Assembly: GCF_036320965.1 (NCBI RefSeq)
Contig: NC_092258.1
Location: forward strand, 1,336,001-1,400,000
Length of the DNA stretch: 64,000 nt
DNA from: Panulirus ornatus
Taxonomy: Eukaryota > Arthropoda > Malacostraca > Decapoda > Palinuridae
Direction: 5' to 3'
Part shown: piece after piece, positions 57,755-64,000 of the stretch
Numbering within the stretch: the first letter of the stretch is position 1
How the letters are laid out: every line of letters begins with the position of its first letter
Notes under the pieces: model-generated
What the model saw: only the letters and a program-made list of their open reading frames with translations
What the model was told of the DNA's origin: nothing
The model's database searches: none
Made by a program: the position numbers and the translations under genes

Positions 57755-57821
57755 CTGCAATGATGTACATATTTGAGCATATACTTTATGAAAAATCACT
57801 ATTACACCAAAGTAAAAAAAA

Positions 57822-58160
57822 CACATGACAGCTAGAGACTGAGTGTGAATGAATGGGGCCTTTGGTGTCTTTCCTAGCGCTACCTCGCACACATGAGGGG
57901 GGAGGGGGATGGTATTCCATGTGTGGCGAGGTGGCGATGGGAATGAATAAAGGCAGACAGTGTGAATTGTGTGCATGGGTATATATGTATGTGTCTGGGT
58001 GTGTATATATATATGTGTACATTGAGATGTATAGGTATGTATATTTGCGTGTGTGGACGTGTATGTATATACATGTGTATGGGGGTGGGTTGGGCCATTT
58101 CTTTCGTCTGTTTCCTTGCGCTACCTCGCAAACGCGGGAGACAGTGACAAAGCAAAAAAA
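57822..58160 (+). mobile_element. RTE long-form 3' UTR fragment
   Basis: ATGACAGCTAGAGACTGAGT through CTACCTCGCACACATGAGGG, GGAATGAATAAAGGCAGACA to the terminal hairpin and A tract. It lies about 70 bp upstream of the acceptor of visible exon 1. Confidence 0.8.
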
Positions 58161-58164
58161 AATA

Positions 58165-59830
58165 ATATATATAAATACATAATCAGCTATCTACTGCAGT
58201 TTCTCTTCAATTAAAACATCTCCCATTCTGTGAATCAAGGGAGATATACAGTGTTCTACACTTTTATTACTGTACATCAAAAAAGATGCGTGCATACTCA
58301 CTTGGATTTCTCCACAAAGTTTCTGTTTCTATCATCCATTTGACATCCTCACATCTCATGAATGGTATTAGCCAATTTGCTATAACACACATCTTAGTTA
58401 TTGTCTAAACTAATCATACAATCCTTCAACAATTTCCTCCCCTGCCTAAGTTATTTAGTGTCAGGAACAAACAAACAAACAATGGCCACATTAGCATACA
58501 TCCACCATCTGGCTGTCATGTAAAATAATGTACCAAAACCAGGACATTTATTCAATTACTTCTTTCCTACCCCAGTTTCTCTTTTATGAGACACCGACAG
58601 TCTCCGGAAGATGGCCACATCCACTGGGTGGGACCACATGTCATGTGGTGATGTGTGTATGTTTGCATGGGATGAGTGCAGAACAATAGAGGAGTGGGTT
58701 TTTTGTCTTCAATATGGAAATTGCATCTTTGGCATTACGAATCTTGTGAATATATTGAATTGGTGTTTCTAATTTTGGAGAGTGGTCATGACCAGAATGC
58801 AGGTGAGAAGCATAACTTATACATACCAAGTAAATATTGCTTAAAGCAGGTGTATCTCTAGTGTAGTGGAGTTTAAGACTGGGTTAAGGAGGATGGTTAG
58901 TACATGTTATTATGGTGTGTGTTTTGTCTATGACCTGTTTGTTGGGAAAAGGGGATCTGTAAGTATAGGGTGCTTAAGAATGAAGCAAGAAAAGCATTTT
59001 CTTTGGGAGTTACTGGTTGGTTAAGGAGCAATTTGGGTGGGAAAAGTTTAATGCTGTTGCAAAGAAATGTGTTATGCATACTGGGGGGTGAGACTGTATT
59101 GGAGGTATTTCTGTTTCGTTACCTAGTTGTTGTATGTTAGTGGTTGCCAAAGCAGCTGATAATTGTTCTGTGTACTTTGTTTTGTGCTGTATTGCTCTGA
59201 TGTATTTACTCTTGACAGGGTGGCTGACCAGGCAAGTGAGATGTACTTAAGGGCATAGTACATCAACGATATGAATACTAAAAGTCTTTTTTGTCTTCCA
59301 AACTGGGGCTGGTAATTGTTCTGAGGTTCCAAACTAGGGCTAGTAATTGTTCTGAGGTCATTTAGTTTGTTTATGGCCTTTGTGTTGATGTGGGTGGTAT
59401 GAGGTGTGCTTCATGTATGTTATATGTGACACCTATGATAGTTAGCGTTCTGCTGAGTGGGAGAGGTTAACCAATCAAGGTTATGTGACAGAGTAGGTTG
59501 GATTCATGTCTGTCCAAGGATAAGAAATTGGAACTGGATCTCCGAGAGGATCCATATATTCTGTTCTCAGTGAGTCAGTGTTCTAATTACATGATGTGCT
59601 GCATGTTTGTTGTTGCTTGGGTCGGGTCATGGTGCTGTGATATGGCCGTGACGTTGTCTGCACATGGGGTTGACTTTAAAAACCATGGTCTGCAAGTGAT
59701 GGGAGGTCATGTTGGGAAAAAAATTAAGAGGATTGGAGAAAAACTGCTCCACAGGGTACCTTATGATAAAGTGTGAGGATTTTGGAGGTAAAATCTTTGT
59801 AAATTACTCTGGATGTCCTCTGATTGTTCA
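58165..59830. other. Upstream or first-intron sequence, little recognised
   Basis: 58460-58550 resembles a minus RTE 3' UTR remnant (AATGGCCACATTAGCATACA, GGCTGTCATGTAAAATAATG). The rest, including a G/T-rich stretch at 58860-59480 with GGTAATTGTTCTGAGGT given twice (about 59308 and 59342), is not assigned. No upstream host exon was found. Confidence 0.4.
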
Positions 59831-61800
59831 ATATCTACATTTTTTGAAGAACTATTCACTGTCTAGATGATCAATCAACATTTTTAGGCTTCTAGCTTTT
59901 CCCTGTAACACAGCTCCCTTAGTAATGGTATAATCTTTGTTGCCACCCCACACAACTCAGTTATTAGTGTTTCTTGAGATATGTTGAACAAACATGATAA
60001 GTATATTCTAGTTTTGGCCTTAAGTAGGATATGAACAGCTTGTTAAACATTTCCTTATCCATATACTTGAAAGCTATTCTAATATTTGCAAGAAACAGTT
60101 TGCCTCCTTTACTATTAATGCGGAACATTGTCAACTCCGAAGGCCTCACACAGAATCCTGACAATTATTTTCAATGAAAGGATAATAAAAATCAAGCTTT
60201 CTTAAACTCTGTCCTATCCCCATTACTTGAAATCTGCTTGGGTTGAATTTCATCAACCATATACCAAGCCAATTTCAGTGTCTGTCTAGGTTCTCCTGTA
60301 ATCTGATGCAATCCTGCTTGCTTTTCACTTCTCCCATGACATTTGCATCATCTGAAAGCATATTCAAGTGCGAGTCCAACTAATTACCTATTTGTATTGT
60401 ACAAGGAAGGCATTCTACACCTGAGGGGCCCCATCTTTTCAACTATCTACTGTCACACAATCTCTTAAATTTATGTATGCTGTCTGCATTAACCCTATGT
60501 GTATGTAATTACCTATTTGTACAGCAAAAGGAGGGATTTTCTATCTTAGGGCCCCCATCTCTTGAACTTTACAATCAAACAACTTTTTAAACTTCTATAT
60601 GATGTTATTCAAAATTTCATCCTTCAATTTATTGTATTCATCCACTACTCTAATGCCATAGAAGTACTTAAGAATTTTCCACAAATTTCTTCATTAATTC
60701 CATGCTATGGCCTCTGGGTGATCTATCCATGGATCTTCACATCACACTGGTTTAAAAACTAATAGGCTGTGATCAGGTCACCCATCTTTTTTTTCCAACA
60801 CTGGACAAGTCTAAGGTCTCTAACCTTTTCCTGTAATGCAACTCTTATAATTCTGGTATCATCTTTGTTTCCCTCCTCTAGTAGTTCTTTGTTTTTTTTA
60901 AGTGCACTGATCAAACATGCTAAGCATAATTTAGTTTTGCCTTAATTTAGGATGTGGACAGCTTGTTGAGCATTTCTTTATCCATCAACTTCATAGCTAT
61001 TCTAATATTTGCCAGAAAACAGTTCATCCCCTCTCTTATTCTCCTGACTGGGATTCTGGTGACAGGGACGATGTCAACTACCAAGTCCTTCTGACTCAAA
61101 GACCCTTGCAGTGAAATTCTAGATAGATGTTTTATCTTTATTCTTTCATATCCCAGAACTCTGCACTACTTATAAATCACTCTCCTCTAATAATCTAGAA
61201 CTATGATTCAGATAATAATCATAATGAAGCCATCTTTCACTCTAGGCAATCCTAAATATCTTGAATCTACTCGAGTTGAATTTCAGGCCAAGTTTAAGAG
61301 CTTGTCTAAGTTCCCTTGTAGGTGGACACAATCCTCCTAACTTTTTACTTCCTTTAGGATGTTGGGATCATCCACAAATATATTGAAGTAGAAGTCAAAT
61401 CCTTCTAGCAAGTCACTTATGTAGATCAAGAACCACAATGGTTCAAGAACAGTCCCCTGTAGCATGTCACTGGTGAGTTGAGGCCATTTTGAGGTTCCTA
61501 TCATGCATACTTTGTAGCCTTTAATACAATCTCTCCAACAAAGTGGTCTTCCTTTTATTCATGTCTGGAGATCCAACTTCTTTTCTCCCATGTGGTAGTG
61601 TTTTTAAATACATTTTAGCAGTCAATATACAAACATTCCACCCAGCCTTCTCAGTAAGTCTAAAATGAACCACACAAGATTTCTTTCCTTGAAACTGTAG
61701 TCTCTCATTTAGGTAGTTTCTTCTCCACAGGAAGTTCATCCATTTTTTTTCATGTAGAAGGCTCCAGTCACAGACAAAAGTCCACATCAAAGCTGGGCTT
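59830..61800 (-). pseudogene. CR1-like LINE relics, RT palm and C-terminus
   Basis: The minus strand encodes ANIRIAFKYMDKEMFNKLFI then YLRPKLEYTYHV (near 60100), a second C-terminal copy at 60380-60900, and further on LTSDMLQGTVLEPLWFLIYI then SDLLEGF and FVDDPNIL (near 61450-61370), the motif B and C region of CR1-like reverse transcriptases (normally TSGVPQGSVLGPLLF and FADD). Stops and shifts throughout. At least two overlapping 3' ends suggest more than one insertion. Confidence 0.7.
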
Positions 61801-61849
61801 TAATTCAAATAAAGACAATTATGAAGTGGAAAAAGAAATGACAAAGGAA

Positions 61850-62580
61850 AGTACTTAAGAATTTCTAAGGTGAGAAATCTGTCATTTGAAATGTGCTAGG
61901 TCATAGGAATTGGATAAGACATAAGAAGGTAGAGAGTTCCAAAGCTTTGATGTGTAAGGAAAGAAGCAGGTATCAAAACGGCCCACACTTGAGTTGCCCA
62001 GGGCCACACAATAATCGTCTGAGGCAGCTGCTTGCAGAGCATTGAGTGGTCTAGCTAGTGGTGGGGGAACACAAGGAACCAGCTCTTGGGGGCAAAAACC
62101 AAAGTAATACCTATAGAAGAGGGAAAGTGAACCAACATTGTGGCATACAGCAAGGGGTCAAATTTGGAAATTAGCCTGGGACAGGTTTTTATTTTGAACT
62201 GCTTTTGACTCAACTATGTCAAGTAAGGATACAGAGATAGAACCACTCCAAATGTGAGAGCAGTACTCCATATATGGATGAACTAATCCCTTGTTTAAGC
62301 AGAGCAACTGTTCAGAAGGGAAGAAATTCTAAAATCTAAACAGCAAATGCAGTTCCTTTATGGCAGAATTAGCTATTCCTGTAATGTGGGGTTTCCAAGA
62401 AAGAGTGGATGTGACAGTATTACCAAGTATGTTCATCAAAGGAGAGGCGAGAGTTGTGAGGAGCTTCTGATAGACATATGTAGAATTTTTATCAAGACCA
62501 TGAGTCTTATATAGGGAGAGACACTTTACAATCCTATTTGTTTTTTCTAGATATTTCATTGCTTTCTAGGGTCTCATCGT
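61850..62580 (-). pseudogene. Jockey-like LINE fragment nested in CR1-like relic
   Basis: The minus frames encode LSWKPHITGIANSAIKELHL (near 62390), a HPYMEYCSHIW-like segment (near 62270), LFYRYYFGFCPQELVPCVPP (near 62090) and CFFPYTSKLWNSLPSYV then SYDLAHFK (near 61930). This is the C-terminal half of a Jockey-type reverse transcriptase, with frame breaks. Confidence 0.7.
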
Positions 62581-62581
62581 T

Positions 62582-63900
62582 TCATCTCATTGGGGCTGGG
62601 TCATTAGAACATTTCACTGTGAAAACACTTATAAACTTGTCATTAAGTTCCTCATATATCCTTATATATTCTTCAGCCCTATCTTGTGCATCCCCTAGCA
62701 TTATTAGATGCTTTTTAACTGATAATTTTCTCTTGAAGAATTTGTGGAAAAGTTTAGGACTGTCTCCTTCTTTATCTACAGTATCTCTGCAGTTTATTTC
62801 TTTCTCCTTTCTTAACCTGCAATAGTCATTTCTTGCTATTGTACCTTTTGAATGTTGGCAGGCTGGATCTATACTGTATCTTTCTACAACACTTTGAGAA
62901 GCTCCTTTGCTTTTTGACATCTTATACTGAATAATTTCTTCCCTTGACTTTGCATGAAGTCAATGGTACCTTTGTTCCTATTCTTTCCTTGCAAAGTTCA
63001 CAAAACTTTTTAACACAAAGCCATGGTTCTGTATAAATTCAATTTTACATTCTCATTGAGGCAGGTTTCATTGTTGCTCTTTTTGTACTAATTTACCACA
63101 TAATCAAACTCCAGCATTACATGATCACTTCCAAATTATTGGTATACCATTGTGATACATGTATTATTCATGCTACTAAACAAGAAGATAAGATCCAGTA
63201 TTGAAGGTTTATCAGTCCCCTGATCCTAGTAGTACCTGGTCACATTCTGGTAGAGGAAATCATCCTGTAAGAACTTTTCACCATGAGTCTGTCTCATTGG
63301 GGTCAATCTCTTTATTTGAAATCCATTATTAATGCTTTACCATCTATGATAAGTTTGAGTTTGCTTCACACTGAATAATTATTCATTGCTATCAATACAT
63401 TTTCTTTGGTTCATTGAATGTTTTGGAAAGTTATACATTAACATATCTAAGCTCTTCATTCCTAGAGTTTCTCTCCCCATCAGGTTTTGTATGAAATCCC
63501 TGGGATACAAACCGGAATTTCTTGAATCTGAAAGCTCTTTTATTAGAAAGGCCACTTCTCTTTCCCTGCTTACTATTATGCATTCCTCAGAACAGTTGAA
63601 ATCTTACAGCTTATACCTTTAAATAAGTTTTGTTTCCAGAACCCCATTAACAGAAGGCACATTATCTCTATATCAGTCTATGAATACTACCTCTTCGCCT
63701 TTTCCTAACAGTTCACGTTTGTGTACTTTTCAGTTTGACAATTCCATTGCTTAACATTCTTGACCTCTTGCTGGTTCTGGTGGGGCTGTTTCGTCCTCTT
63801 AACTCATTTGATGTCTCTCCTCTCCTTGATCTATCACATCTGATAAACATCCCACTGCCTTTCACCTTATTCTTAACCCTTGAGGTGTTAATTCATCTGA
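62582..63900 (-). pseudogene. CR1-like LINE relic, endonuclease-to-RT linker
   Basis: 62920-62582 is open on the minus strand and encodes RNDYCRLRKEKEINCRDTVD, DSPKLFHKFFKRKLSVKK and YEELNDKFISVFT, the linker between endonuclease and reverse transcriptase in CR1-like LINEs (PKLFY-F ... N--F-SVFT). 62930-63900 is probably the decayed endonuclease part, recognised only by position. Confidence 0.6.
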
Positions 63901-64000
63901 AAGGATACTCCCACAGTGTGAAAAAAAAAAGACAATTTGTCTCCTTAAAGAATAATTCTGTATCACATGCAATAGAAGAAAGTTCCCAGAAAAGTACCAT

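Noticed and set aside
57641..57645. Alternative donor GTATAT for visible exon 1
   Set aside because: It would shift the frame into exon 2 and disrupt the Tudor 1 sequence.
57650..57976. 108-codon minus-strand ORF overlapping visible exon 1
   Set aside because: It reads exon 1 in another frame and continues into an RTE 3' UTR; the phase-consistent exon frame is different.

Overview
This window looks like nuclear DNA of an arthropod, most likely a decapod crustacean. That reading is an inference. It rests on a single spliced gene whose 20 recognisable exons span more than 57 kb, on introns packed with RTE-, Jockey- and CR1-like non-LTR retrotransposons, on tRNA-derived SINEs, on a dead Tc1-like transposon, and on many (AT)n tracts. 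I see no bacterial-type operon, rRNA, CRISPR array or intact tRNA gene.

Host gene. One minus-strand gene crosses nearly the whole window. Twenty exons between 57754 and 306 join through canonical AG/GT sites in unbroken reading frame, giving 3,083 nt or about 1,028 residues; both the start codon and the stop lie outside what I can place. Domain order is Tudor, second Tudor, MBD, C2H2 zinc finger, PHD finger. This is the layout of insect MBD-R2 and vertebrate PHF20/PHF20L1, histone-reading subunits of the NSL (MOF/KAT8) histone acetyltransferase complex. Residue numbers below count from the first exon seen here.

Retrotransposons. The dominant family is an RTE-clade LINE. One copy (9248-13280, plus) keeps an intact 998-codon ORF with an AP endonuclease, a reverse transcriptase and a C-terminal domain. 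About twenty truncated, inverted or deleted copies lie in the introns on both strands. A short element of about 240 bp (called S here) shares its 5' leader and its 3' terminal hairpin with the LINE and looks like a non-autonomous partner; S copies and LINE copies pile up in (AT)n tracts, especially at 21.2-23.2 kb and 40.9-45.1 kb. A second, distinct RTE-like family is seen at 48.2-49.0 kb. Older CR1-like and Jockey-like LINE pieces occupy 49.7-52.1 kb and 59.8-63.9 kb, with smaller pieces near 1.6, 5.5, 20.6 and 28.4 kb.

Layout by region: 0.3-1.1 kb, last three visible exons (PHD finger). 1.5-4.7 kb, SINE cluster and RTE pieces. 5.0-7.7 kb, exons 17 to 15 with RTE pieces. 9.0-13.6 kb, full-length RTE inside an unusual inverted-flank structure. 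14-18.4 kb, exon 14, old RTE, dead Tc1 transposase. 20-24.2 kb, exons 13 and 12 around a LINE/S cluster. 24.8-33.4 kb, exons 11 to 7 (MBD). 33.7-45.1 kb, dense RTE insertions around exons 6 and 5. 47-58 kb, exons 4 to 1 (both Tudor domains) among further LINEs. 58-64 kb, upstream or first-intron sequence with nested LINE relics.

The most unusual structures are the RTE copy bounded by an inverted copy of its own left flank plus a second LINE tail (9025-13643), the textbook twin-priming inversion at 43021-45092, and the structured RNA modules shared by the LINE and the short element.
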